A stretch of DNA of 64,000 bases, from the NCBI GenBank assembly GCA_910579995.1, contig CAJTWH010000001.1, forward strand, positions 204,884-268,883, read 5' to 3'. This DNA comes from an uncultured Muribaculaceae bacterium (GTDB lineage Bacteria; Bacteroidota; Bacteroidia; Bacteroidales; Muribaculaceae). Below are positions 15,049 through 23,690 of the stretch, one piece after another (within the stretch, counting starts at the first letter, position 1; every line of letters starts with the position of its first letter). A program made the position numbers and the translations under genes. The notes beneath the pieces are model-generated. The model ran no database searches, was not told where the DNA came from, and worked only from the letters and a program-made list of their open reading frames with translations.

Positions 15049-16833
15049 TTACATGCGCTCCACCACATTGATACCGAGCAGGCCGAGGGCAGTCTTGATA
15101 GTGCGTGCGGTGGCAGCCGAGAGGCTGGTTCGCAGCGAGCATATCTCTGCCGAGTCTTTGAGTATCGAGCAGTCGTGGTAGAACTGATTGAATTCTTTTG
15201 TCAGGTCGTAGGCATAATTGGCGATAAGGGCAGGCGAGTAGCTGCGGCCGGCCTCGGCAACCACAGAGGGGAAGTCTCCCAGTCGCTGGATGAGGGCAAT
15301 CTCTCGCTCGTTAGGCTCTACATTGCTGTAGTCTACAGGTTCGAATCCTGCCTCGGCAGCCTTGCGGAGCACTGAGCGGATACGGGCGTAGGTATATTGG
15401 ATGAAAGGTCCGGTGTTGCCATTGAAATCAATCGACTCCTTGGGGTTGAAAGTCATGTTCTTGCGGGGGTCGACTTTTAGCAGGAAGTATTTGAGCGCTC
15501 CCATGCCTACAGTCTCGGCTATATTGTCAATCTCGGCTTCTGTCATACCGTCGGTCTTGCCAAGCTGGGTGGCTACATCTTTGGCGGTGGCTACCATTTC
15601 GGCCATGAGGTCGTCGGCGTCTACCACTGTTCCCTCGCGGCTCTTCATCTTGCCTTCCGGAAGCTCAACCATGCCATAGCTGAAGTGCACGAGGTCTTTG
15701 CCCCACTTGAAGCCGAGGCGGTCAAGAATGATGGCGAGCACTTGGAAGTGATAGTTCTGCTCGTTGCCTACGACATATATCATCTTGTCGATGGGGTAAT
15801 CGTCGAAGCGCTGTTTGGCTGTACCGATATCCTGAGTCATGTATACCGAAGTGCCGTCGCTACGGAGAAGCAGTTTCTCATCAAGGCCGTTCTCACGCAA
15901 GTCTGCCCATACCGAGCCATCCTCGCGGCGATAGAGAACGCCTTTATCGAGCCCTTCGAGTACTTTGGCTTTGCCGTCGAGATAAGTCTGTGATTCGTAG
16001 TAAATCTTGTCGAAACCTACACCCATACGTTTGTAAGTCTCGTCAAAGCCGGCATATACCCATTCATTCATCTTCGACCAAAGGGCGCGCACGTCTTTGT
16101 CGCCGTCTTCCCATTTGCGGAGCATAGCGCGGGCGTCGGCCATTACTGTAGAGGCAGCTTCGGCCTCTTCGTCGGTCATGCCTTGCTCTTTGAGGGCTTT
16201 GAGTTCGGCTTTATAGTGCTTGTCGAAAGCGACATAGCAGTCGCCTACGAGATGATCGCCCTTTATCGAGGCACTCTCGGGAGTGGCACCGTCGAACCAA
16301 CGCTGCCAAGCAAGCATTGATTTGCAGATATGTATACCACGGTCGTTGACGATATTGGTTTTCACCACTTTATTGCCGCAGGCCTCGAGTATTTTCGAAA
16401 GCGAGCTGCCAAGGAGGATATTACGCAGGTGGCCGAGATGGAGGGGCTTGTTGGTGTTGGGTGATGAATATTCAACCATCACAAGCGGACTTGCGTCGGT
16501 AACAGCCACTGTGCCCCACGCGTCGTCAGCGGCGATGTGTTTGAGAACACCGTTCCAGTAGGTCGGCGTTATGACGATGTTGAGGAATCCCTTGACAACA
16601 TTGAAAGCTGCCACGGCAGCTTCGTTTGCCACAAGCCATTCGCCAATCTCAGTACCAACCGCCTCGGGAGCCTTGCGGGCTGCTTTGACCCATGGAAAAA
16701 CCATCACGGTAAGGTTGCCCTCAAACTCTTTGCGTGTAGCCTGAGGTACAATGCTCTCTGCCGGTGTGTCGATACCGTAGAGTTCTTTCACAGCCTTGCT
16801 TACGGCTGATGATATTACATTGTCAATCGACAT
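15049..16833 (-). CDS. argS: arginyl-tRNA synthetase
   Basis: Class I aminoacyl-tRNA synthetase charging tRNA-Arg. 594 residues: an N-terminal Add1 domain recognising the D-loop, the HIGH-type signature HLGHLRN after VEYSSPNTNKP, the catalytic Rossmann core, a degenerate KMSK-type motif (GKMKSREG), and the anticodon-binding helical domain with the DALR-like C-terminus. The ending TALGLLGINVVERM is canonical. Two of its tRNA-Arg substrates are encoded about 4 kb away. It probably shares a transcript with the Bax inhibitor-1 gene downstream. Confidence 0.97.
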   Translation of the reverse strand: MSIDNVISSAVSKAVKELYGIDTPAESIVPQATRKEFEGNLTVMVFPWVKAARKAPEAVGTEIGEWLVANEAAVAAFNVVKGFLNIVITPTYWNGVLKHIAADDAWGTVAVTDASPLVMVEYSSPNTNKPLHLGHLRNILLGSSLSKILEACGNKVVKTNIVNDRGIHICKSMLAWQRWFDGATPESASIKGDHLVGDCYVAFDKHYKAELKALKEQGMTDEEAEAASTVMADARAMLRKWEDGDKDVRALWSKMNEWVYAGFDETYKRMGVGFDKIYYESQTYLDGKAKVLEGLDKGVLYRREDGSVWADLRENGLDEKLLLRSDGTSVYMTQDIGTAKQRFDDYPIDKMIYVVGNEQNYHFQVLAIILDRLGFKWGKDLVHFSYGMVELPEGKMKSREGTVVDADDLMAEMVATAKDVATQLGKTDGMTEAEIDNIAETVGMGALKYFLLKVDPRKNMTFNPKESIDFNGNTGPFIQYTYARIRSVLRKAAEAGFEPVDYSNVEPNEREIALIQRLGDFPSVVAEAGRSYSPALIANYAYDLTKEFNQFYHDCSILKDSAEICSLRTSLSAATARTIKTALGLLGINVVERM

Positions 16834-16876
16834 ATTATGATTTTTTACTATAATACGTTAATCTTTTATTTTTTTT

Positions 16877-17968
16877 CTATTCGTAGCGGTCGCCGAATTT
16901 GACTTTTGCGTCGGTGACCATGCGTTTTATCTCCTGCTCGCGGGCTTTCGGGCATATAAGAAGTACGCCTTCCGCATCGCTGACGATATAATCTTCAAGG
17001 CCGTCTACCACAACAAGCTTCTCTCCCCTTACTGCAAAGATGTTGCCTCGGCTGTTGTAGGCAAGCACATTGCAGTTTTGAGTCACGTTGGCAGCGCTGT
17101 TTTTTGGCGACAGGTCAAAGAGGGCGCTCCATGTGCCGAGGTCGTTCCATCCGAAAGTCACAGTCTCCACATATACATTGTCGGCTTTCTCCATCACAGA
17201 GTAGTCTATCGATATGCTCATGCACGAGGGGAATGCAGTGGCTATAAAATCAGTCTCTGCGTCGTGATCGAGATAGACACTGCTGTCGGCACCGTCAAAA
17301 ACAGTGGCTATATCGGGCACATAGCGGTGCATGGCCTCGCGTATCGCCTTGGCGCGCCACAGGAAGATTCCTGAATTCCAGAAAAATTCACCCGATGCTA
17401 CAAATACCTTGGCCAGCTCGAGGTCGGGTTTTTCAGTGAATGTCTTCACCTTGCTGATATCGCCCTCGATATGATCGCCGATCTGGATATAGCCATAGCC
17501 GGTCTCGGGGCGTGTAGGGGTTATGCCGAAGGTCAGGAGAGCATTGTTGCGCTCTACAAAGTCGAATCCGGCGCGGACACTGGCTTCGAAAAGAGCCTCG
17601 CGGGTGATGACATGGTCGGCCGGAGTCACTATCATCGACGCTTCGGGATCGATGGCTGCTATATGCCATGCCGCCCAAGCGATACATGGGGCTGTATTAC
17701 GGCGGGCCGGCTCGAAAAGAATCTGCTCGCGCGAGATTTCCGGGAGCTGTTCGGCAACGAGGTCGGCATAGCGCTCGTTGGTCATTATCAATATATTGGT
17801 TGCGGGTACAAGGCTCAGTATCCTGTCATAGCTCATCTGCAGCAAGGTACGTCCGGTGCCTAAGAAATCTATGAACTGCTTTGGCAGACGCGCCCTGCTG
17901 TAGGGCCAGAAACGACTGCCGATACCGCCGCACATGATCACGCAATAACGGTGTTTCATCTCTTCCAT
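16877..17968 (-). CDS. manC: mannose-1-phosphate guanylyltransferase
   Basis: Makes GDP-mannose from GTP and mannose-1-phosphate, the precursor of GDP-fucose and mannose-containing glycans. 363 residues. Signatures include IMCGGIGSRFWPYSR near the N-terminus with the pyrophosphorylase loop, LPKQFIDFLGTGRTLL, PADHVI, and FTEKPDLELAKVF followed by FFWNSGIFLW. There is no C-terminal isomerase domain, so this is the monofunctional form. Starts at residues 1 and 4 are both possible. It lies 43 bases before argS on the same strand and is preceded by a terminator. Confidence 0.92.
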   Translation of the reverse strand: MEEMKHRYCVIMCGGIGSRFWPYSRARLPKQFIDFLGTGRTLLQMSYDRILSLVPATNILIMTNERYADLVAEQLPEISREQILFEPARRNTAPCIAWAAWHIAAIDPEASMIVTPADHVITREALFEASVRAGFDFVERNNALLTFGITPTRPETGYGYIQIGDHIEGDISKVKTFTEKPDLELAKVFVASGEFFWNSGIFLWRAKAIREAMHRYVPDIATVFDGADSSVYLDHDAETDFIATAFPSCMSISIDYSVMEKADNVYVETVTFGWNDLGTWSALFDLSPKNSAANVTQNCNVLAYNSRGNIFAVRGEKLVVVDGLEDYIVSDAEGVLLICPKAREQEIKRMVTDAKVKFGDRYE

Positions 17969-18055
17969 TCTGGGGTGTGTTTTATCAATCTGCTAAATTA
18001 CAAAAAAAATATGACAATGCAAAATCGCGCATTGCGGAGCTAAGGGGAAAATGAC

Positions 18056-18095
18056 GAAAAAGCCGGCCATTGGCTTGTATGTCAATGGCCGGCTT
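18056..18095 (-). terminator. terminator of the coiled-coil lipoprotein gene
   Basis: AAGCCGGCCATTG and CAATGGCCGGCTT form a perfect 13-base stem, followed on the minus strand by a T run (18056-18059). It lies just past the stop at 18112. Confidence 0.85.
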
Positions 18096-18111
18096 GCAGA
18101 TATCTTCTTTC

Positions 18112-18978
18112 TTAGTCGATTTTTATAACGAGATAGTTCGAGAGGCTCCAGAAGAGTGCCGGATTGGTGATCTGAAGTACCTTATGTCCGTTTACATCTA
18201 CGATACGGTAGCTCGATTCGGGCTGTTTGGTGAGCACTTCAGCCTTGTTGCTGTTAAGGTCAATGGCTGTGAGTGTGCGTTTATCGGCCTTGGTGAAGAA
18301 CGCGCGGTCGAAGTCGCCTTCCATGATTTTGGTCTTGCGGAGGAAGCCGGTCTCGATGATGTTGTTCTGCTTGAGCTCGTTCTTATTGCCGATAGCATAG
18401 TAGCAGGTGTTGAGCTCGTTTGTGAGTTCGGTGTTTTGCTTGTCGGTTGAGTCGCGCTCGGCGGTAACGGTGGTCACGGTAGTGCTGAGCGAATCGACCT
18501 GAGCGTCGAGGGTGCCGATTTTAGTGCGGGCTTCGTCGAGGCTTGCGCGGAGAGCTGTTATTTCACCGGCTTGGCTGTCAATCTGCGAGCGAAGTGAGGT
18601 GATTGTCTGCTGTAGCTTGCTGTTGTTGAGGTTTGATTTCGAAAGTTTTTTCTCAAGGTCTTCAAGCTGATGGCGGCGCTGTACCAATGTCTCCTGTATT
18701 GCTGCTATATCAGCACGGATCTGATCGCGCTGTCCGGGAGTTTCATTGCCTCCGCTTACAGAAAGTATATTTTCGAGTTGTTTGATTTGCTCCATGCTCG
18801 ATGATATTTCATTGACGAGCCCGAGGAGTTGGTCGCGGTCGGAGACGGCGTCGGCGAGTTCTTCGCGTGAGGCTTCGGCAACAGCCTGAGCCTGACGCAG
18901 CTGCTCTTCTTTCTCTTTATTGTTGCAACCGGTGAAAAGGAGCGCGGCCGCAAGGCATAATGTTAAAATCTTTTTCAT
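18112..18978 (-). CDS. coiled-coil lipoprotein of unknown function
   Basis: 288 residues. The N-terminus is a lipoprotein signal (MKKILTLCLAAALLFTGC), so it should sit in the inner leaflet of the outer membrane or in the periplasm. Residues 25-190 are almost entirely heptad-rich, charged helix and look like a long coiled coil. The C-terminal 100 residues form a small globular domain (IETGFLRKTKIMEGDFD, then FWSLSNYLVIKID). Similar proteins occur across Bacteroidales, but I cannot name a function. It is transcribed alone after rsmI, with its own terminator. Confidence 0.75.
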   Translation of the reverse strand: MKKILTLCLAAALLFTGCNNKEKEEQLRQAQAVAEASREELADAVSDRDQLLGLVNEISSSMEQIKQLENILSVSGGNETPGQRDQIRADIAAIQETLVQRRHQLEDLEKKLSKSNLNNSKLQQTITSLRSQIDSQAGEITALRASLDEARTKIGTLDAQVDSLSTTVTTVTAERDSTDKQNTELTNELNTCYYAIGNKNELKQNNIIETGFLRKTKIMEGDFDRAFFTKADKRTLTAIDLNSNKAEVLTKQPESSYRIVDVNGHKVLQITNPALFWSLSNYLVIKID

Positions 18979-19004
18979 AATAAGTAGTTGAATGTTAGTG
19001 TTTT

Positions 19005-19742
19005 CTAATCAGAAACACCGTCAGGGTCGGGACGGTATTTGTTTTTGTGACGCCGCTCCCCGGCTTCTTTGGCCTCGGGAGCTACGATAATAACAATTTC
19101 TCCGCGTGCTTGGTTCAATTTATAATAATCTCTTAGCTCAGCGAGAGTTCCACGCTCTGTGGTATCATAAATTTTAGATATCTCGCGGCTCACCGAAGCC
19201 TCCCGCCCTTCTCCGCAAACCGAAGCCAGTTCGTCGAGAGTGCGCGCAAGCCTTAGGGGTGATTCATAGATGATAAACGTACATGGCAGGGCTGCCAGAA
19301 AAGCAAGCCTTGTAGAACGACCCTTCTTGGGAGGAAGGAAGCCTTCGAAGAAAAATCTGTCGCAAGGTAAACCTGAATTGACAAGCGCAGGCACAAAAGC
19401 TGTCGCGCCGGGGAGAGTCTCTACAGGTAGCCCGCGGCGGCGACATTCACGCGAAAGCATGAACCCGGGATCGCTGATACCCGGCGTACCGGCGTCGGAG
19501 ACCAAAGCAATAGATTCTCCGGCAGCTATGCGGTCAAGGATGGGGCTGAGGTCTTTGTGCTCATTGAACTTATGATGGCTTGACATCGGAGTGGTGATAT
19601 CGAAATGCCTCATCAATGTCGCCGAAGTACGGGTGTCTTCGGCAAGGATAAGATCGGCAGCCTTGAGCACCTCTACCGCGCGCGGAGTCATGTCGCCGAG
19701 ATTACCGACCGGGGTCGGGACTATATAGAGCTTACCGGCCAT
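19005..19742 (-). CDS. rsmI: 16S rRNA 2'-O-methyltransferase RsmI
   Basis: Methylates the 2'-OH of C1402 of 16S rRNA. About 245 residues of the tetrapyrrole-methylase fold. KLYIVPTPVGNLGDMTPRAV starts the protein, LILAEDTRTS follows, and LVSDAGTPGISDPG is the signature SAM-site loop. The C-terminus is basic. The ATG at 19742 overlaps the previous stop as TGATG; a GTG three bases upstream would give a 4-base overlap and one extra residue. Translationally coupled to the hypothetical gene upstream. Confidence 0.93.
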   Translation of the reverse strand: MAGKLYIVPTPVGNLGDMTPRAVEVLKAADLILAEDTRTSATLMRHFDITTPMSSHHKFNEHKDLSPILDRIAAGESIALVSDAGTPGISDPGFMLSRECRRRGLPVETLPGATAFVPALVNSGLPCDRFFFEGFLPPKKGRSTRLAFLAALPCTFIIYESPLRLARTLDELASVCGEGREASVSREISKIYDTTERGTLAELRDYYKLNQARGEIVIIVAPEAKEAGERRHKNKYRPDPDGVSD

Positions 19743-20323
19743 CACTGAGGCATGTTTGCAGCCACAATAGCCATGAAATCAGCTACGTTAGGGTCGCTGC
19801 TGTCCCACATCATATCGTTATAGAGATAGTCGCAGGCGTCGGCATAACTGTCCATGTCGGCGAGAAGTTTGAGGGTCTCGGTAAAGTCGGCGTCATCGCC
19901 ACCGAACAGTTCGCGGCGGAAACGGAAGCGATCGTTTAGTGTGAAAGCCTTGAGGAGTTTGGCGTTCGGTTCTCCCGCTGCTATGGGCTCTACGTGTGCT
20001 GTATTGTCCTTTTCAAGCTCTTTTCTCACTGCTTCTTCGGCCGCGTCGGCTTCGGGCTCTACTTCAGTTTCCTGAGCCTCTTGGTCTTTTACTTCTATGG
20101 CATTTGCCTCACGCAACAGATCTTCACCCTTAGCCTCAACCGCCAATGCAACTTCATGGGCTTCGGCTGGTGACGCGTTGAGGTAATCGGTTATAGCTGA
20201 GGTGTATCGGTTGACTTTTTCACGGAGCATGTCGCGGGCCTCAATACTGTCGCGGTCGCGGAGTACTTTGAGCAGCCCTTCGATTTCCAAGCTCATACGT
20301 AAAATCTGTTCTATGTCGGTCAT
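19742..20323 (-). CDS. conserved Bacteroidales hypothetical protein
   Basis: 193 residues, no signal peptide. The N-terminus is helical (MTDIEQILRMSLEIEGLL), the middle is an acidic Glu/Ala-rich linker (near residues 85-110), and the C-terminus has a well-conserved-looking block, KAFTLNDRFRFRRELFGGDD followed by ACDYLYNDMMWDSSDPNVADF. I do not recognise a function. The ATG at 20323 is chosen over an upstream TTG because a -7 box (TATCTTTG, 20348-20355) lies just before it. Coupled to rsmI by a 1-base overlap. Confidence 0.7.
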   Translation of the reverse strand: MTDIEQILRMSLEIEGLLKVLRDRDSIEARDMLREKVNRYTSAITDYLNASPAEAHEVALAVEAKGEDLLREANAIEVKDQEAQETEVEPEADAAEEAVRKELEKDNTAHVEPIAAGEPNAKLLKAFTLNDRFRFRRELFGGDDADFTETLKLLADMDSYADACDYLYNDMMWDSSDPNVADFMAIVAANMPQ

Positions 20324-20347
20324 GTTCGAATCTTTTATATTATGCGA

Positions 20348-20355
20348 CAAAGATA
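20348..20355 (-). promoter_or_regulatory. -7 promoter box for the hypothetical-rsmI pair
   Basis: Minus strand TATCTTTG matches TAnnTTTG. No clear TTTG sits 19-21 bases upstream, so only the -7 element is called. It would give a leader of about 20 bases. Confidence 0.45.
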
Positions 20356-20411
20356 CAAACTATATTTGAAAATATAATAAAAATAATATTATTACACGCT
20401 ACCGGTTGCGG

Positions 20412-21974
20412 CTATTCGATCAGCCAGTCTTCGATTGAGCGGAGCTTGGAGGAGAAGTTTGCGCCGATTTTTATGACTTGGCGGCCGTCGGACTTGAAGG
20501 GCAGCAGGTAGTCTTTGGTGTTGATCTGGTCGAGGGCCTCGCGGGCGGTGCGGTCCATCTTGAACTCGAACACGTAGATGTAGTCCGCTGTCTCTATCAC
20601 CATGTCGATACGCCCGGCGGCGGTCTTGTATTCGACACGGGTGTAGAAGCCCATAAGCGTCATGATTATGAAGATGATGTCCTGATAGTGGCGTTCGAGG
20701 GCCTTGAGGTCAAAACTGTCGTAGGGGAAGCCCGAGAAGAGGCTCTGCAGACGCAGCATGAATTCCTCGGCACGGCCTTGGCGGATGTCGGTCACGAAAT
20801 AGCGGATGTCGAAGCGGCTGCTCTTGCTGTCGATATTGGCGTAGATGGGCAGGAGCTGGTCGTAGAAGCCTTTCTTGACCTCCGCGTTGGGATAGCCGAG
20901 CACCACGTCGTCAAACTCGCGGTCGTAGCTCTTTATGGTGAGATAGCCGGTCTGATACAGCACCGGTATAGGATTGCTCAGGTCGTACGACACATTGGTG
21001 AGCCGGGAGAGGCTGATATTGTATTCATTGAGGTCCTGCAGCGACAGGTCGCCCGCGCGCAGCATTTTGATGAGGAAGTCGGGGGTGCCGGTGCTGAACC
21101 AATAGTCGCGGAACCATTTAGAGCTCAGGCAATTGAGCACACTGAACGGATTGTAGACCTCCTCGCTCTTCAACGGGGCGAAATGGTAGCCGTCGTAGTT
21201 GACTTTCAGCTTGGCGTATATGTTTTCGACAGTATCGCCTGTTGCCTCGGCAAACTCGGTGACACTTTCATGAAAATATTGGTGCAGCTCGTCCTCTGAT
21301 ATTCCGCAGATAGCGCTGTAGGCACTATCCATAGAAATGTCTTTGAGATTGTTGAGGTCGCTGAAAATACTCAGGTGCCCGAACTTGGTCACACCCGTGA
21401 GCATGGCAAAGCGTATATGCTCGTCCTGACTCTTGAGATTGCTGTAGAAAGCCCGCAGGTCATTCCTGAATTTTTTCTGCCGTTCCTCATCTGATACTGT
21501 CTCCAACAATGGTTTATCGTATTCATCCACAAGAATCACCACGCGTTTGCCGGTCTTCTCATGTGCGATACGTATCAGATTTTTAAACCTGATATCAGTC
21601 TGCACTGATAAATTGGTAGGTATACTGAACCATTCTTCCCATATCGAAAGATAATTAAGCAGCACAGCATTTAGACTCTCATCTGTTTCGCCCTTACACC
21701 CCGACAGGTCGAGATGAAGCACGGGGTGCTCGGTCCAGTCGCACTCGTGCTTGCTGATTGCGAGCCCCTCGAAGAGCTCGCGCCGTCCTTTGAAATATTC
21801 CTCGATGGTAGAGATCAGCAGCGACTTGCCAAACCTTCTCGGCCGGCTCAGGAATACATATTTAGCTTGGGTTACAAGTTGATAGATATATTCTGTCTTA
21901 TCAACATACAACCAATCTTTTTCCCTTATTTCCGGGAAAGACTGAATACCGATGGGATATAATATCTGAGCCAT
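20412..21974 (-). CDS. AAA-ATPase-like / PD-(D/E)XK nuclease family protein, copy 2
   Basis: 520 residues, the inverted partner of the gene at 9442. The translation is identical for about the first 93 residues and for the last 340 or so, including the Walker A region and the ExK nuclease motif. Frames on the opposite strand through these regions also translate identically, which supports identity at DNA level. Only the middle block differs (21452-21696), with Walker B VVILVDEYDKPLLETV instead of VAILVDEYDKPLLQTV and many changes around it. Its promoter and upstream repeats match copy 1. Function unknown. Confidence 0.85.
   Translation of the reverse strand: MAQILYPIGIQSFPEIREKDWLYVDKTEYIYQLVTQAKYVFLSRPRRFGKSLLISTIEEYFKGRRELFEGLAISKHECDWTEHPVLHLDLSGCKGETDESLNAVLLNYLSIWEEWFSIPTNLSVQTDIRFKNLIRIAHEKTGKRVVILVDEYDKPLLETVSDEERQKKFRNDLRAFYSNLKSQDEHIRFAMLTGVTKFGHLSIFSDLNNLKDISMDSAYSAICGISEDELHQYFHESVTEFAEATGDTVENIYAKLKVNYDGYHFAPLKSEEVYNPFSVLNCLSSKWFRDYWFSTGTPDFLIKMLRAGDLSLQDLNEYNISLSRLTNVSYDLSNPIPVLYQTGYLTIKSYDREFDDVVLGYPNAEVKKGFYDQLLPIYANIDSKSSRFDIRYFVTDIRQGRAEEFMLRLQSLFSGFPYDSFDLKALERHYQDIIFIIMTLMGFYTRVEYKTAAGRIDMVIETADYIYVFEFKMDRTAREALDQINTKDYLLPFKSDGRQVIKIGANFSSKLRSIEDWLIE
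21452..21696 (-). other. divergent internal block of copy 2
   Basis: Counterpart of 9720-9964. It has the same length and the same place in the protein but a different sequence, with differences at both amino-acid-changing and silent positions. The boundaries are abrupt: identity stops after the codon for the Gly of LDLSGC and resumes at FYSNLKSQDE. Confidence 0.8.
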
Positions 21975-21991
21975 AAACAACTATTTACCTG

Positions 21992-22022
21992 CAAAGATAC
22001 GAATAAGCGAGTGCAATGCAAA
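21992..22022 (-). promoter_or_regulatory. promoter of ATPase/nuclease copy 2
   Basis: On the minus strand, TTTG (22019-22022), 19 bases, then TATCTTTG (21992-21999). It falls at the edge of the nearest repeat unit, exactly as for copy 1. Confidence 0.75.
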
Positions 22023-22195
22023 ATAAATTTTGACATTGCCGAGCAAGAGTATCTAAGGCCGCAGGCCAACGATACGAATAAGCGAGTGCAATGCCAAATT
22101 TATTTGCATTGCCGAGCGGGAGTATCTAAGACCGCAGGCCAACGATACGAAAAGCGAGTGCAATGCCAAATTTATTTGAGCATTGCACTCGCTAT
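21996..22195. repeat. three tandem copies of the 73-75-bp repeat
   Basis: Unit A 21996-22070, unit B 22071-22143, partial unit C from 22144. Each begins GATACGAA(T)AAGCGAGTGCAATG and A and B end CGCAGGCCAAC. Unit C is broken off and ends in GCATTGCACTCGCT (22180-22193), which pairs perfectly with AGCGAGTGCAATGC (22153-22166) to make a 14-base-pair hairpin with a 13-base loop. Units of this kind occur in the window only beside the two ATPase/nuclease genes. Confidence 0.85.
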
Positions 22196-22217
22196 ATTGT
22201 TCTGCTAATCAGTCCTG

Positions 22218-23552
22218 TTATTTCAGAAATGTTTTTGTGAGGAGATTCTCGCAGGCTTCGCGCACTTCTTTGCGGGGACAGAAGAAGCCGTTGATCATCA
22301 TCACCACTACATGTGTAGGTTCGCCTTTGGCATTAAGCTTATAGCCGGCATAGCATTGCACAGAGCTGACAGAGCCGGTCTTTAGAGCAATCTGGCCTTT
22401 CAAAGGCGACTTGGCAAGGAATCCTCGCATTGTGCCGTCTTTGCCTGCTCGCGGAAAAAATGAGGTGTACGTTTTCGACATTTCCGATTTAGCCATCCAT
22501 TCAAGCACATCGCCAAGGAAGTGTGCCGACAGACGGTTGGCTCTGGTAAGACCACTGCCGTCGTTGATGATGGTATAGCGGGTATTGACTCCGCGCGTAG
22601 CCCACAGCTCGCGCTCGCGGTTGATTGCAGCCTTTCGGCCCGATGATGGAGCGAGGGTACGGAGCATGCCTTCCGCAAACAGATTGTCACTGCGCACCAT
22701 CAGGCTACGCATGATATCGCCGTAATCAGCCGATTTATGAGTATAAAGAGGGGTATTTTCAGAAGTTGCAGCAAGAGCTTCATCTCCAAGGGCTATCTCG
22801 GCTCGAGAGAGTGCTCGGCGCAGTTGGGCGCGAAATACTGCGGCGGGGTCGGGTACGGTGGTATTAACCGTCCATTTGCGGTCGGAGGGATCTCGGGTGT
22901 ATACGGTAAGACGGTTGGAATTTATGCCGCGCACGAGGTCGTTGCCTTTTGCTTTTTCAACACAGATTTCAAGACCGGGAGCTTCCGGCACGACTTCACC
23001 TGTAGCCGGAGTGATGGCTACTGTATTATCGCGCCAATTGAAACCGAACAGTCCGGCACCGTAAGGCCAAGCCACGTCTTCAATCTCCCATTGAAGTATC
23101 GGGCCCGCGTCAAGAAGCGTCTGCTCCACCACGATGTCACCGTCAATACGGTCTATACCCATTGAGCGGAGATGAGCCACTATTGAATCGCAGAATCCGC
23201 GGCGCGACTTGAAATTCTCACTTTCGAGAGTAGGGTCGGCCGAAGATTTCACAACGATATTGCCATGCCATGTCTTACCGTCGCGGCTGCCGTTAAGCAT
23301 CACCGGAGTAGAGAAGCGAGCCTTCGTGCCTGATACGGAAAGCACCGTTGCTGTTGTCAACGCTTTCATCACCGAGGCCGGCGTGAGGGCCATCTGCCCG
23401 TTATGGTCTATGATTACCTTGCCGGTAGAAAGATCCTTGATATATATACCCACCGAGGTAGATTCTTCGCCATCTATGCCAAGAATTCCTTGAGCCGACG
23501 CCGAGCCGGCGGCGAGTATCAAAAAGAGGAGAAAAATATTGATATATTTCAT
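22218..23552 (-). CDS. dacB: D-alanyl-D-alanine carboxypeptidase/endopeptidase (PBP4, DacB)
   Basis: Periplasmic low-molecular-weight penicillin-binding protein trimming peptidoglycan stem peptides and cross-links. 444 residues with a signal peptide (MKYINIFLLFLILAAGSASA). Active-site motifs are all present: SxxK in LTPASVMKALTT, SxN in VRSDNLFAEG and KTG in ALKTGSVSSVQCYAGY. A long insertion after SxxK is typical of PBP4. The ATG at 23552 is chosen over upstream frame extension because it begins the signal peptide. Confidence 0.92.
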   Translation of the reverse strand: MKYINIFLLFLILAAGSASAQGILGIDGEESTSVGIYIKDLSTGKVIIDHNGQMALTPASVMKALTTATVLSVSGTKARFSTPVMLNGSRDGKTWHGNIVVKSSADPTLESENFKSRRGFCDSIVAHLRSMGIDRIDGDIVVEQTLLDAGPILQWEIEDVAWPYGAGLFGFNWRDNTVAITPATGEVVPEAPGLEICVEKAKGNDLVRGINSNRLTVYTRDPSDRKWTVNTTVPDPAAVFRAQLRRALSRAEIALGDEALAATSENTPLYTHKSADYGDIMRSLMVRSDNLFAEGMLRTLAPSSGRKAAINRERELWATRGVNTRYTIINDGSGLTRANRLSAHFLGDVLEWMAKSEMSKTYTSFFPRAGKDGTMRGFLAKSPLKGQIALKTGSVSSVQCYAGYKLNAKGEPTHVVVMMINGFFCPRKEVREACENLLTKTFLK

Positions 23553-23637
23553 AGTGATTTTTATTTGTCGGATAGAATAAGCCATAACATACTTCAATAT
23601 AACCGCCAATCGACCCGACAAGTTCAAAGACAAAACT

Positions 23638-23673
23638 AAAAAAGGAAACCCTTGGAGTAGGATTTCCCTTTTT
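23638..23673 (-). terminator. terminator of rplS
   Basis: AAAAAAGGAAACC pairs imperfectly with GGATTTCCCTTTTT, and the minus-strand side ends in a T run. It lies 18 bases past the rplS stop. Confidence 0.6.
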
Positions 23674-23690
23674 CGGAACTACCGCAAAAC

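Noticed and set aside
21996..22195. possible CRISPR array (regular repeats)
   Set aside because: Units of 73-75 bp are contiguous, without unique spacers, and no cas genes are nearby.
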